A stretch of DNA of 7,335 nt from Candidatus Luteimonas excrementigallinarum (GTDB taxonomy: Bacteria > Pseudomonadota > Gammaproteobacteria > Xanthomonadales > Xanthomonadaceae): positions 1 through 7,335 of the forward strand of contig DXCY01000068.1 of the NCBI GenBank assembly GCA_019115725.1, given 5' to 3'. Positions 1 to 6,885 of the stretch are shown here, in pieces. Both the position numbers and the translations under genes were made by a program. Positions within the stretch are counted from its first letter, which is position 1. Every line of letters begins with the position of its first letter. The notes beneath the pieces were generated by a model, which was given only the letters and a program-made list of their open reading frames with translations, did no database searches and was not told the origin of the DNA.

Positions 1-653
1 ATCTGGCAGCCTCAGGTGACCTGCGCGGCGGATCCAACATCGGCCGCGGCCAGATCCGCGCCGCCGACTACGTGCTGGTGCCCGACCTGATCTCGCAGAA
101 CGCCAACTCCAGCGGCAACCGCATTGGTGGCCTGCTTGGCGGCATGATCGGCAACCGGACCGCCGCCGCGGTGCTGGGCGGCATCGACATCCGCCGCAAG
201 ACCGCCGACGTGCTGCTGACCGTCACCGACATGCGCTCCTCCGAACAGGTCGCAATGGCCGAAGGGCACGCCACCCAGACCGACCTGGGCTGGGGCGCGG
301 GCGGCGCCGTGTTCCGCGGTGGTCTCGCCGGCGGCGGCGCCACCGGTTATGCCAACACCGAGATCGGCCAGGTCATCACCCTGGCCTACCTGCAGGCCTA
401 CACCGACCTGGTGGCCCAACTGGGCGGCCTGCCCTCCAACGCCTCCGCGGCCAATCACCAGCAGGCCGTCACCATGCAGAAGCCGGGACGCCTGCTGCGC
501 AACGCCGATGGCAGCGGCGGCGCCGTGCGCGACCTCGATGTCGGCATGATGCTCTACCCCACCGGCAACCGGTCGGAGCTGATGTGGGAAGTGGACGACG
601 AGCTCGGCAACCGCGGCTGGGTCAACTCGACGCTGTTCGGACTGTCGCGCTGA
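1..653 (+). CDS. CsgG/HfaB-family outer-membrane assembly protein with C-terminal SH3-like domain (5' end missing)
   Basis: This gene is open from the left edge and ends at a TGA at 651-653, so 216 residues are visible. The signal peptide or lipobox expected of the family lies outside the window. The CsgG-type region covers about visible residues 1-140: a GRGQIRAADYVLVPDLIS stretch, a glycine-rich loop (GGLLGGMIGN), a KTADVLLTVTDMRSSEQ strand pair, and a helix near EIGQVITLAYLQAYTDLV. The last 55 or so residues, from GRLLRNADG to WVNSTLFGL, read like a bacterial SH3-like module. Classical CsgG is an outer-membrane lipoprotein pore for curli export. No csgA, csgB, csgE or csgF is next to this gene, so a curli role is not supported here; CsgG-like proteins with SH3-like tails may do another envelope job. 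It converges on the T6SS immunity gene and is GC-rich like vgrG. The family call is fairly sure; the function is open. Confidence 0.8.
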   Translation, partial: LAASGDLRGGSNIGRGQIRAADYVLVPDLISQNANSSGNRIGGLLGGMIGNRTAAAVLGGIDIRRKTADVLLTVTDMRSSEQVAMAEGHATQTDLGWGAGGAVFRGGLAGGGATGYANTEIGQVITLAYLQAYTDLVAQLGGLPSNASAANHQQAVTMQKPGRLLRNADGSGGAVRDLDVGMMLYPTGNRSELMWEVDDELGNRGWVNSTLFGLSR

Positions 654-657
654 AGCG

Positions 658-690
658 ACGGGCCCGGGCCTTGTTCCGGCCCGGGCCCGT
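658..690 (+). terminator. Hairpin terminator between convergent genes
   Basis: The arms 658-670 and 678-690 (ACGGGCCCGGGCC and its exact reverse complement) form a perfect 13-bp stem around a 7-nt loop, TTGTTCC. The hairpin starts 4 nt after the CsgG-family stop codon and lies 26 nt past the stop of the opposing immunity gene, so it could end transcription from both sides. There is no T-run after either arm, so intrinsic termination is less certain than the strength of the stem suggests. Confidence 0.65.
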
Positions 691-716
691 GTCCGTCAAA
701 GAAGCCCGGGGCGCCC

Positions 717-1625
717 TCAGACCGCCCCGGGACGCAGGCGCAATGAGTCCACCAATCCGTCCCAGAACGCCATAGCCACTTTCAGTTCGCTGAAGTCTCC
801 ACCCGGCCCCACGGCGCCCGGCTCCAGCGACAACGCGAGCTTGAGGAACGGCGCCGCAAGGGAGTCCGGCGTGCCGGGGTATTCCCACATGAACTCATAG
901 CTGAGTTCTCCGCCATCGTTCTCCACCAGCAACAACTCCGTTCCCTGCAACCCTGCCGCTGTGCGCTGTCCACGGCGCAGAGCAAAGCTGCCCTCACCCA
1001 CGAAATCCGGCTGCCCCATCGGGATCTCCGCGGCACGCACCATCAGCGAAGGCTCCGGATTGCGGGTCACGAAACTGGTGAACGCCAGCTGCGTCCCCCG
1101 CGTTCCCCGCAACTCGATTCCCGCCTCCACCTCTTCGCGGTTGAGCGCGGCTCCTGAAATAAAGCCGCGCTCGATACAAAACCCCGCCTGCTTCGGGATC
1201 TCATCCGCGCTCCGAACACGCATCGCCGATGAAAAGCGCGCCTGGGCCTCACGCGCACTTGCGCGCGCCCTCGGCGTTGCGGTGCCGTTGCCATCGAAGC
1301 GAAACAGAACCTGCTGATCCGGGAAGTGCTGGAACTCCTCGTAGCGATATATCCGCCGACTCGCGGAACTCGCCCAGGAAACAAGCACCTCATGCAGAGG
1401 CGTCAACGCGTACCGCTCCACAAACATCGAACCGCCTTCGTCATGCGCCGCCGCCTGAAGTTCCGCCTGACGCCCGCTGACATCCTCGGCAAACCCGGCG
1501 CTGCTCACCCCGACATGGGTGAGGACGCGAGTCCCTGCCGTGACATAACTCCCACGCACCCGGGCATCCTGCGGCACCACCATCAGGAATCGGCCCAGGC
1601 AGATGGTTCTAACAGTGCGTTGCAT
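717..1625 (-). CDS. tli4: T6SS lipase immunity protein, Tli4 family
   Basis: This is the predicted antidote to the hydrolase encoded just upstream; it would bind the toxin and block it. Family marks are visible. The N-terminal domain begins with TICLGRFLMVVPQDARV (residues 7-23), the 'C-hGRhLhdhP' opening typical of Tli4 N-domains. The C-terminal domain runs from GFCIERGFISG (148-158), through a LQGTELL turn (226-232), to YEFMWEYPG (243-251) and the PFLKLALSLEPG end (259-270). The ATG at 1625 is supported by GGGAAG at 1634-1639, 8 nt upstream; an in-frame TGA at 1641-1643 rules out a much longer start. The gene begins 45 nt after the hydrolase stop, with no terminator between, so co-transcription is expected. 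There is no signal peptide, which is odd for a guard against a periplasmic toxin. GC is about 60% in the segments counted. The family call is firm; the pairing is inferred from gene order. Confidence 0.87.
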   Translation of the reverse strand: MQRTVRTICLGRFLMVVPQDARVRGSYVTAGTRVLTHVGVSSAGFAEDVSGRQAELQAAAHDEGGSMFVERYALTPLHEVLVSWASSASRRIYRYEEFQHFPDQQVLFRFDGNGTATPRARASAREAQARFSSAMRVRSADEIPKQAGFCIERGFISGAALNREEVEAGIELRGTRGTQLAFTSFVTRNPEPSLMVRAAEIPMGQPDFVGEGSFALRRGQRTAAGLQGTELLLVENDGGELSYEFMWEYPGTPDSLAAPFLKLALSLEPGAVGPGGDFSELKVAMAFWDGLVDSLRLRPGAV

Positions 1626-1633
1626 GCAAATAG

Positions 1634-1639
1634 CTTCCC
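1634..1639 (-). promoter_or_regulatory. Ribosome binding site of the immunity gene
   Basis: On the minus strand this reads GGGAAG, 8 nt before the ATG at 1625. It supports that start and shows the immunity gene has its own translation signal rather than depending on coupling to the toxin gene. Confidence 0.5.
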
Positions 1640-1670
1640 GTCAAGTACGAATGATGGCCAAGATCCATGG

Positions 1671-3824
1671 TCACGCCCAGTCTGCGCGCTGGGCCAGCCT
1701 TATCACTGAAAAAAGTGATGCCCATCGTGCTCGGTTGTCGTTGTAGGCATCTTGATGTTCATAGCCTTTGGTTCGACGCCCCTTGATGTCCCACACTTTT
1801 TTCCCGGTAGCGTTACTGCTCCCCTCATCACCAATCGCGAAGAAAGCTTCGACCCCACGCCAGACAAGTGGAGAGACAGCTGAAATATAGGGAACAGTTT
1901 CGTCGCCCACACCGGATTTTTCTGCCGTAGTGGCCAAAATGTCTTCGGGAATTGGTGATGCATAGGCTGTAATGACCAGCTCATCAAGCACGATGGCGGG
2001 CTCTTCGGAACAGTAAGAAACCGGGTCCACAGGCGGAGAGGGACAGTCGGCCTTCAGTCCGAGAACCACTCTTCCATTCAGACTGTCTCCCCAGACACCA
2101 TTGGCGTTGGCGGTTTCGAGGGTAAATCCCGCACCCATCTGGTTCTCCAGGTTGGCGCGGAACACATTGAGCATCGCAGTGGCATGGCGCCGCTGCTGGA
2201 CGGTCTGTTTCCCTGAACTCCGCATCCACTCTGGAATGAACTGACTGTCCAAGTCCAACGCCGTCGGCGACGAATATTCATTGAAGCTGTTTGTCGCGTA
2301 CAGGGCCCCTTTGAAAGGTGACCCGCGAAGAAAAAGCCCTTCAAACTTCACCGACACGCCACTTTCAACATTCCAGGCGACCTCATCGTACGCAAGACGC
2401 TTCTTGTGACCATCAGCGCCTACGTGCACATAGGCAGGAGAGGGGCATTTTCCATCAATTTGATCGTGGAACCGCTTCACCTCATCTATCTTTGTGTCGA
2501 ACTCCGCGAATGGATCCAATCCGCCCGTTCGGCTTTCATAGCCCGCCGCATCTTGGGTACCAGCCATATCCAGAGCCACCCCGTTTCGCTCTGGAACCAA
2601 GCCGTACCATTCACGGCTTCGATAAATTTCATCGTAGGGGTTTGACTCCTTAGGCAAGGTGTCGTCGTTTTCAAGTTTACCGGCTCCCGACCTGCGTACT
2701 CGAAGCCACCCGTTCCCGTCTCCCCCATAACGGGAAGTTGGAAGCAATTCCAAGGCGCCATTGGAATTACTCAGTTGCGCGACCAGATGGATTGCGGTAT
2801 TCCCCTGCGCGATAAGTTTCATTGCCATGCTGTCGGCGCCGGTGCGCATCATCTTGTATGTCAGCGCAGCTCCTTCTGCTGGCATTGCACCGATAACGCT
2901 GCCAAGCACTCGCTTATAATTGTGATTCGCAATCATCGACCTAGCTACGAGCCCACCCATCGAGTGAGTCATCAGCAACACTTTCATCCCAGCAGCAGCG
3001 GACTCCCCCAAGGTTTTTCTGTAGTGGCCAAGAACGTTCTTTTCAATACGTTCTATGATCTTGCCTGCGCTGTCGGCGTTGGATCGGATCCAGTTATATC
3101 CGCCGGCCCAAAATTCAAACCGGTAGTTCGCAGCCTGCCTGACCTCTTCTTGCGTAAGTTGTGTTGCCCCTTTTTTTTCCCCGTATTCAGCGGGATCGGC
3201 CAGCATGCCAAACATGCTGTCGCCGTGGCTCCAGCTGTCGCAGATCTCGCCACCCTGCACCAGGCGATTGAGCACGGCTTCCATATTCGCCATGACCGGC
3301 TGGTAGGCAGATTGCATCAAAGCACCGAATCCGCGGCGGTACGCCTCTCTTTCACTGATGGCAAGATGCTTCCAGTCCATGTTGATGAACGTAGGGCTGC
3401 GGAGCTTCGGGAGCTGTAGCCGAAGCCTCCTTTTTTCATCCAGCTTCCCCGGCATCTTGTTCATGTTGATGCGGAAATGAATCTTTCCACGCGGATCGAC
3501 TTCCGTCGTCTCGGGATCCAACCATCGACGACGCTCCGCCGCTGTAGCCAGGAAAAAGTCCTTCGCCCAGCCCACTTCGGCCCAGTTCCCATTCCCGAGC
3601 GTGATGGAGCTTGTATTCAAAGGTCTCCAGACGCGCCTTCCAGTATGTTTGTTGCGCAGGTTCGTGCCCATGATTCCAGGCAGGAAAATCACGGGAATTA
3701 CGGGTCTGGGATCCGCCAAGACCACCATTTCTTCAGCAGTAGAACTTGGGCTCGTCAGGGTCTGAACGCCGGTAGCCCCTTCATCATCCAGCAAACCCGT
3801 CACTACCCGATGCTCGGTCATCAT
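1671..3824 (-). CDS. tle4: T6SS lipase effector, Tle4-like alpha/beta hydrolase
   Basis: This is the predicted toxin of the module, an esterase or phospholipase expected to attack lipids of a competitor's envelope after T6SS delivery. The 717-aa protein opens with about 40 polar residues and then a PVIPVIFLPGIMGTNLR strand-turn (41-57), like the oxyanion-hole segment of PGAP1/LCAT-like hydrolases. The nucleophile elbow is KVLLMTHSMGG (281-291) with Ser288; the first position is Thr, so it is THSMG rather than strict GXSXG. The likely acid is Asp641 in GVGDETVP, and the likely histidine is His690 in GYEHQDAY. Some 350 residues separate Ser288 from Asp641. There is no Sec signal, as expected for T6SS cargo. 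The ATG overlaps the vgrG stop (ATGA), so translation is probably coupled; a second ATG follows at once, at 3821. GC is near 48% in sampled parts, far below vgrG, which suggests transfer. The hydrolase and T6SS assignments are strong; the Tle4 subclass rests on the Tli4 neighbour and on similarity. Confidence 0.87.
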   Translation of the reverse strand: MMTEHRVVTGLLDDEGATGVQTLTSPSSTAEEMVVLADPRPVIPVIFLPGIMGTNLRNKHTGRRVWRPLNTSSITLGNGNWAEVGWAKDFFLATAAERRRWLDPETTEVDPRGKIHFRINMNKMPGKLDEKRRLRLQLPKLRSPTFINMDWKHLAISEREAYRRGFGALMQSAYQPVMANMEAVLNRLVQGGEICDSWSHGDSMFGMLADPAEYGEKKGATQLTQEEVRQAANYRFEFWAGGYNWIRSNADSAGKIIERIEKNVLGHYRKTLGESAAAGMKVLLMTHSMGGLVARSMIANHNYKRVLGSVIGAMPAEGAALTYKMMRTGADSMAMKLIAQGNTAIHLVAQLSNSNGALELLPTSRYGGDGNGWLRVRRSGAGKLENDDTLPKESNPYDEIYRSREWYGLVPERNGVALDMAGTQDAAGYESRTGGLDPFAEFDTKIDEVKRFHDQIDGKCPSPAYVHVGADGHKKRLAYDEVAWNVESGVSVKFEGLFLRGSPFKGALYATNSFNEYSSPTALDLDSQFIPEWMRSSGKQTVQQRRHATAMLNVFRANLENQMGAGFTLETANANGVWGDSLNGRVVLGLKADCPSPPVDPVSYCSEEPAIVLDELVITAYASPIPEDILATTAEKSGVGDETVPYISAVSPLVWRGVEAFFAIGDEGSSNATGKKVWDIKGRRTKGYEHQDAYNDNRARWASLFSVIRLAQRADWA
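3167..3182 (-). repeat. G4-A8-G4 homopolymer tract inside the effector gene
   Basis: The coding strand reads GGGG, eight A, GGGG, across codons for Gly-Glu-Lys-Lys-Gly (about residues 215-219). It is the longest single-base run I noticed in the window, and it lies about 70 codons before the catalytic serine. Losing or gaining one A moves translation into frames that both hit stops before Ser288. Confidence 0.9.
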
Positions 3825-6802
3825 CCTTGACCCCCATCATTTTTGCGCAACACCCTGACCTGCACTTTCTCAAGCGCCTGGCTTTTTTGGATCGGGAGCC
3901 GCCCTTCGTCATCGGTCATCAGTCGGATACGAGCACCATCTGCGCGCACAATTTCCACAGGCCAATTGCGGATTGGCTCACCTGAGTGCTCATAGCGAAT
4001 AACATGCTCTTGATCGAACCGCGTCTCCGGCCAGTTGTTCATCTCCCTGCTCAACTGGGTCGGCCCGGAAAACGAATGCTTGCCCGCATGCACCTTGATC
4101 TCCCCCGGGCAGGCGATGACGATGTTGCCGCCTTCGATGGTGAGGCTGGCGCCGCCGCTGGTGGCCAGGTGCACGGTTTTGCCGGCAGCCAGGTCCACTT
4201 CGGCGTTGGCGCTTACCAGCTTGAGCTGATCGCGGCTGCGGATGCGGATCTGGTTGTTCTGGGATTGCAGGTCCAGCTCGCCTTCGCCGCTGACCATGCT
4301 CAGGCCCACGTCTTCGGTCTGGCCTTCGACGGCGGCGGCCAGCAGGCCGATGGCCTGGCCGCTGTGCAGACGCAGGTTGTTGGCGATGGCGAGGTTGCTG
4401 GACTGACCGCTGGCCAGGGTGAGGGTTTCGCCGACCGACCAGCTCAGGCTCTGGCCGGCCACGAAGCCGATGCCGGCAGGCGCGGCCAGGCCGAGCAGGG
4501 CATCGCCGGTGTGCGGCACCCTGCCCTCGCCCGCCGCCGGGCTGCGTTCGCCTGCTCCGCCACGCGCCTCGCTGTATTCCTGGCCCCACACGGTCGTCTT
4601 CACGCTGGCCAGCAGGGCTGCCAGCGGCGCCTGCGCGTCCACCAGCCGCGATGAGGCGGCGCTTTGCGCACCTTCGTGCGCAGCCAGCTTCACCGTCTGG
4701 TGGGTGGTGGCCGCCTGCGAGAAGGTCTCGCCCAGGCTGCGCAGCTGGGTCAGCAGCGCGGCCGGGGCCACGGCATCCCCGGCCGGAGTGTCATCGGAGC
4801 GGCCATACGCGCTCAGCCACAGGCCGGACCCGGCCCGCACCGCGCCCCAGGCATCGGTCCGCAGCTCGAACCCCTCGCCGCGGAAGCTGCCGCGGTAGTT
4901 GTCGGCCTGGTGGATCAGGTGGCCCAGGTTGAGCTGGCTGGCAGCCTGGGTGGTGGCCAGTTGCAGGCGCAGCTGGCCATCGCTGTCGTCAAACACCAGC
5001 CGGCTGTGGCCTTCGCCACCCCACTCCTTGGACTGGACGCCCCACAGCGCGCCCGCGTTGCGGTGGGCTTCGTCGCCGGCGCCCATGCCGTGCCAGGCAG
5101 GCGCATGGCCACCAGCAAGATTGGCCTGGGCGCTCGCCGCATGATCGGCAGCCTGGGCATAGGCGGACAGATCCTGCTCCGCCGGATCACCGCCCGGGGT
5201 GGCCGCAATGCCGGCTTCTCCCCGGCCGTTGTACAGCGCTCCAGTGACCAGCGGCCGGTCGATATCACCTTCCAGGAAGGCCACCAGCACCTCCTGGCCA
5301 ATCCTCGGCAGGAACTGGCTGCCCACCCCCGGCCCGGCATAGCGCTGGGCTACCCGCAGCCAGCAGCTGTCGCGATCATCGCTGGCCTCCCCCTGCTGCC
5401 AGTGGAACTTCACCCGCACCCGGCCCAGGGCATCGCTGTGCAACTCCTGATGGCCTGAGGGGCTGTCCTGGCCGTTGGGCCCCACCACGATCGCGGTCTG
5501 GTAGCCCGGCGCCGTGGGGCGGGGATTGAGGCGCCTGCCGGTGTCGTCCACCAGCACCGGACGCCACGGGCGACTGCGGTCCACCGCGCGGAAGGCATTG
5601 GCATAGCCCACGGCTTTCGCCCGGGTATGAAGGTCATGCGCTCCCGGGCCCCCGGAAGCGTCGGCTTCCCAGTCTGGCGCCTCGCCCAACGCCGCCTGCA
5701 CCGACTCGCGCAGGTCCACGGGGAGGTTGTTGACACCCAGGTGATCCAGGCGGGTCACCAGCAGCTCGGGCGGCGGCGCACCGCTCCCGTCCGAGGGCGC
5801 CTGGGTCAACCGGAACCAGGTGCCGGTCCGCAGGGTGCGCACCGTTCCGTGGCCCAGCCAGTGTTCGCGGCGGGATTCCTCGGCCTGGGCCATCAGCCGT
5901 GCCAGGCGCTCGGCCTGGTCCGCATTGGCGAAGGCGTAGGCGCCCGACGGATCGTAGTGTTCAAGGGTCTGGGCGTGGCCGGGTCCCTGCAGGGGCAGCT
6001 GCGCGGCAATGGCGCGCACGCTCTTGTAGTCCTGCCCCAGTACCGACATCCGGTCCGCGCCGATCCGGCGCTGGCGGCCAATGCCCTGCACGCTGTCGCG
6101 CGCCTCGGTGCCATCGCTGCGGTGATAGCGCAGCCCATTGCCACTGGCCGAAGAGGCATCTTCCGGCTGCGCCGCGCTGTCGGCAAACAGCACCAGCCGG
6201 TGTCCGGCCGATGCTTCATCGTCTTCTTCCAGCCGCCAGCCCAGCCCCTCCTCGGCCAGCAGGCGGTGGACGAAGGCGGCGTCGCTCTCGCGGTACTGCA
6301 CGCAATAGCTGCGCGGCCGTGACTGCTCCAGGAACGGGCCGACATCCTCGTCCATCTGCCAGGCAGAAAGCGGCGCGTAGTCGGCGAAGACCGACTCGAG
6401 GATTTCCGCCACGCTGCGATCCTGGAACACCCGGCTGTGCCGCCCCTGGGTCAGCAGCCAGGTCCACGGCACCAGGATCAGCCGGTAGCGCGCCAGGCCG
6501 CCGTCGGCGCCCAGGCAGGCGGCCTCCCGCACCAGCCCGCTGCGGCGCGCAGTGCTGCCGTCCGCCAGCCGGGTCAGCAGGGTGGCCGGTTGGCCCAGCC
6601 AGTCATCGAGCGGCAGATCCGCCCGGGTGGACAGTACGTCCACCGTCCACTGGAAATCGCCGGCCAGCCGCTCACGGCCGGCCCAGCGTTCAACAATCAG
6701 CGGTGCGCCGGCGTCCGCAAGCTCAAGCCGGTACAGCCGGTTGGCGTCGTCGACGCCGACAAGCGCGGCAAGCTGCGCAGCCGCACCAGATGCTCCATGC
6801 AT
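3821..6802 (-). CDS. vgrG: VgrG (TssI) T6SS spike protein with DUF2345 region and C-terminal transthyretin-like extension
   Basis: VgrG trimers form the spike at the tip of the Hcp tube and carry effectors into target cells. In this 993-aa protein the gp27-like base covers about residues 15-370, including the YRESDAAFVHRLLAEEGLGW motif. The gp5 OB-fold covers about 430-530 (GRVRVKFHW, then GSQFLPRIGQEVLVAFLEGD and ALYNG). A Vgr-specific segment follows at about 580-665 (WGVQSKEWGGEGHSRLVFDD), then the DUF2345 beta-helix at about 720-915 (LLGLAAPAGIGF to SGGASLTIEGGNIVI). Residues 928-985 resemble a transthyretin-like cargo-binding domain. The ATG at 6802 has AGGGAG at 6809-6814, 6 nt upstream, and a candidate promoter beyond. 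Its stop overlaps the effector's ATG. No PAAR, Hcp or DUF4123 adaptor gene is visible beside it, so this is an orphan vgrG island whose secretion core lies elsewhere. GC is about 65-77% in sampled body segments but drops to about 50-60% in the last 80 codons. Confidence 0.95.
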   Translation of the reverse strand: MHGASGAAAQLAALVGVDDANRLYRLELADAGAPLIVERWAGRERLAGDFQWTVDVLSTRADLPLDDWLGQPATLLTRLADGSTARRSGLVREAACLGADGGLARYRLILVPWTWLLTQGRHSRVFQDRSVAEILESVFADYAPLSAWQMDEDVGPFLEQSRPRSYCVQYRESDAAFVHRLLAEEGLGWRLEEDDEASAGHRLVLFADSAAQPEDASSASGNGLRYHRSDGTEARDSVQGIGRQRRIGADRMSVLGQDYKSVRAIAAQLPLQGPGHAQTLEHYDPSGAYAFANADQAERLARLMAQAEESRREHWLGHGTVRTLRTGTWFRLTQAPSDGSGAPPPELLVTRLDHLGVNNLPVDLRESVQAALGEAPDWEADASGGPGAHDLHTRAKAVGYANAFRAVDRSRPWRPVLVDDTGRRLNPRPTAPGYQTAIVVGPNGQDSPSGHQELHSDALGRVRVKFHWQQGEASDDRDSCWLRVAQRYAGPGVGSQFLPRIGQEVLVAFLEGDIDRPLVTGALYNGRGEAGIAATPGGDPAEQDLSAYAQAADHAASAQANLAGGHAPAWHGMGAGDEAHRNAGALWGVQSKEWGGEGHSRLVFDDSDGQLRLQLATTQAASQLNLGHLIHQADNYRGSFRGEGFELRTDAWGAVRAGSGLWLSAYGRSDDTPAGDAVAPAALLTQLRSLGETFSQAATTHQTVKLAAHEGAQSAASSRLVDAQAPLAALLASVKTTVWGQEYSEARGGAGERSPAAGEGRVPHTGDALLGLAAPAGIGFVAGQSLSWSVGETLTLASGQSSNLAIANNLRLHSGQAIGLLAAAVEGQTEDVGLSMVSGEGELDLQSQNNQIRIRSRDQLKLVSANAEVDLAAGKTVHLATSGGASLTIEGGNIVIACPGEIKVHAGKHSFSGPTQLSREMNNWPETRFDQEHVIRYEHSGEPIRNWPVEIVRADGARIRLMTDDEGRLPIQKSQALEKVQVRVLRKNDGGQG
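3824..4021 (-). other. Coding segment for the VgrG C-terminal transthyretin-like docking domain
   Basis: Residues 928-993 of VgrG follow the beta-helix. The pattern is a short strand (EHVIRYEHSGEPIRNWPVEI), a turn with ADGARIRLMTDDEGRLPI, and a last strand (EKVQVRVL). This 'P-x-x-N/R-x-P-h ... DG ... TDxxGR' layout is that of transthyretin-like folds at VgrG C-termini. In enteroaggregative E. coli, such a domain binds the phospholipase Tle1. Here it would be the attachment point for the hydrolase encoded next. The fold is inferred from sequence pattern only. Confidence 0.65.
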
Positions 6803-6808
6803 GGTGTG

Positions 6809-6814
6809 CTCCCT
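6809..6814 (-). promoter_or_regulatory. Ribosome binding site of vgrG
   Basis: The minus strand reads AGGGAG followed by CACACC and then the ATG. This is a good Shine-Dalgarno with 6-nt spacing, and it fixes the vgrG start. Confidence 0.65.
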
Positions 6815-6838
6815 GGCCCGAGGCCATCCTTGCTCAGG

Positions 6839-6866
6839 ATAATGCCACCGGGAGGCACCGCGTCAA
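6839..6866 (-). promoter_or_regulatory. Candidate sigma70 promoter for the vgrG-tle4-tli4 operon
   Basis: The minus strand has TTGACG (6861-6866, five of six -35 bases), a 16-nt spacer, and CATTAT (6839-6844, four of six -10 bases). Transcription would begin near 6832, giving a leader of about 30 nt before the vgrG ATG. It lies directly after the hairpin that closes the carboxypeptidase gene, the expected place for a separate operon promoter. The -10 box is imperfect and GC-rich genomes give chance matches. Confidence 0.45.
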
Positions 6867-6867
6867 G

Positions 6868-6885
6868 CGGCCGGCACGCCGGCCG
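6868..6885 (-). terminator. GC hairpin after the carboxypeptidase gene
   Basis: CGGCCGGC (6868-6875) and GCCGGCCG (6878-6885) are perfect inverted repeats, making a practical stem of about 7 bp with a 4-nt loop. It begins 6 nt after the carboxypeptidase stop. It probably separates that gene from the T6SS operon, but the following bases (CTTGACG) give no T-run, so termination is only moderately supported. Confidence 0.45.

Noticed and set aside
12..458. Minus-strand 148-aa open frame opposite the CsgG-family gene
   Set aside because: It is Gly/Ala/Val-rich shadow coding with no domain, and it is fully antisense to a clear family member.
1626..1670. A separate promoter for the immunity gene
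   Set aside because: A TTGACG lies at 1642-1647 on the minus strand, but it is too close to the start codon, and no fitting -10 box precedes the gene.
3053..3253. Small minus-strand frame overlapping the effector in another frame
   Set aside because: It is not an independent gene. It matters only as the frame entered if one A is lost from the A8 tract.
2775..3419. Plus-strand 214-aa open frame opposite the effector
   Set aside because: The effector's hydrolase motifs lie in the minus-strand frame here, including the catalytic serine; the plus frame shows no family pattern or ribosome binding site.
3986..6322. Three long plus-strand open frames (3986-4654, 4664-5458, 5627-6322) antisense to vgrG
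   Set aside because: They are low-complexity Ala/Gly/Arg/Gln-rich translations typical of the opposite strand of a GC-rich gene, with no recognisable motif, and vgrG on the other strand is unmistakable.
6795..6804. Palindrome CCATGCATGG over the vgrG start codon as an operator
   Set aside because: Ten bases with no second copy or known regulator match; it is explained by the start codon and the codons beside it.
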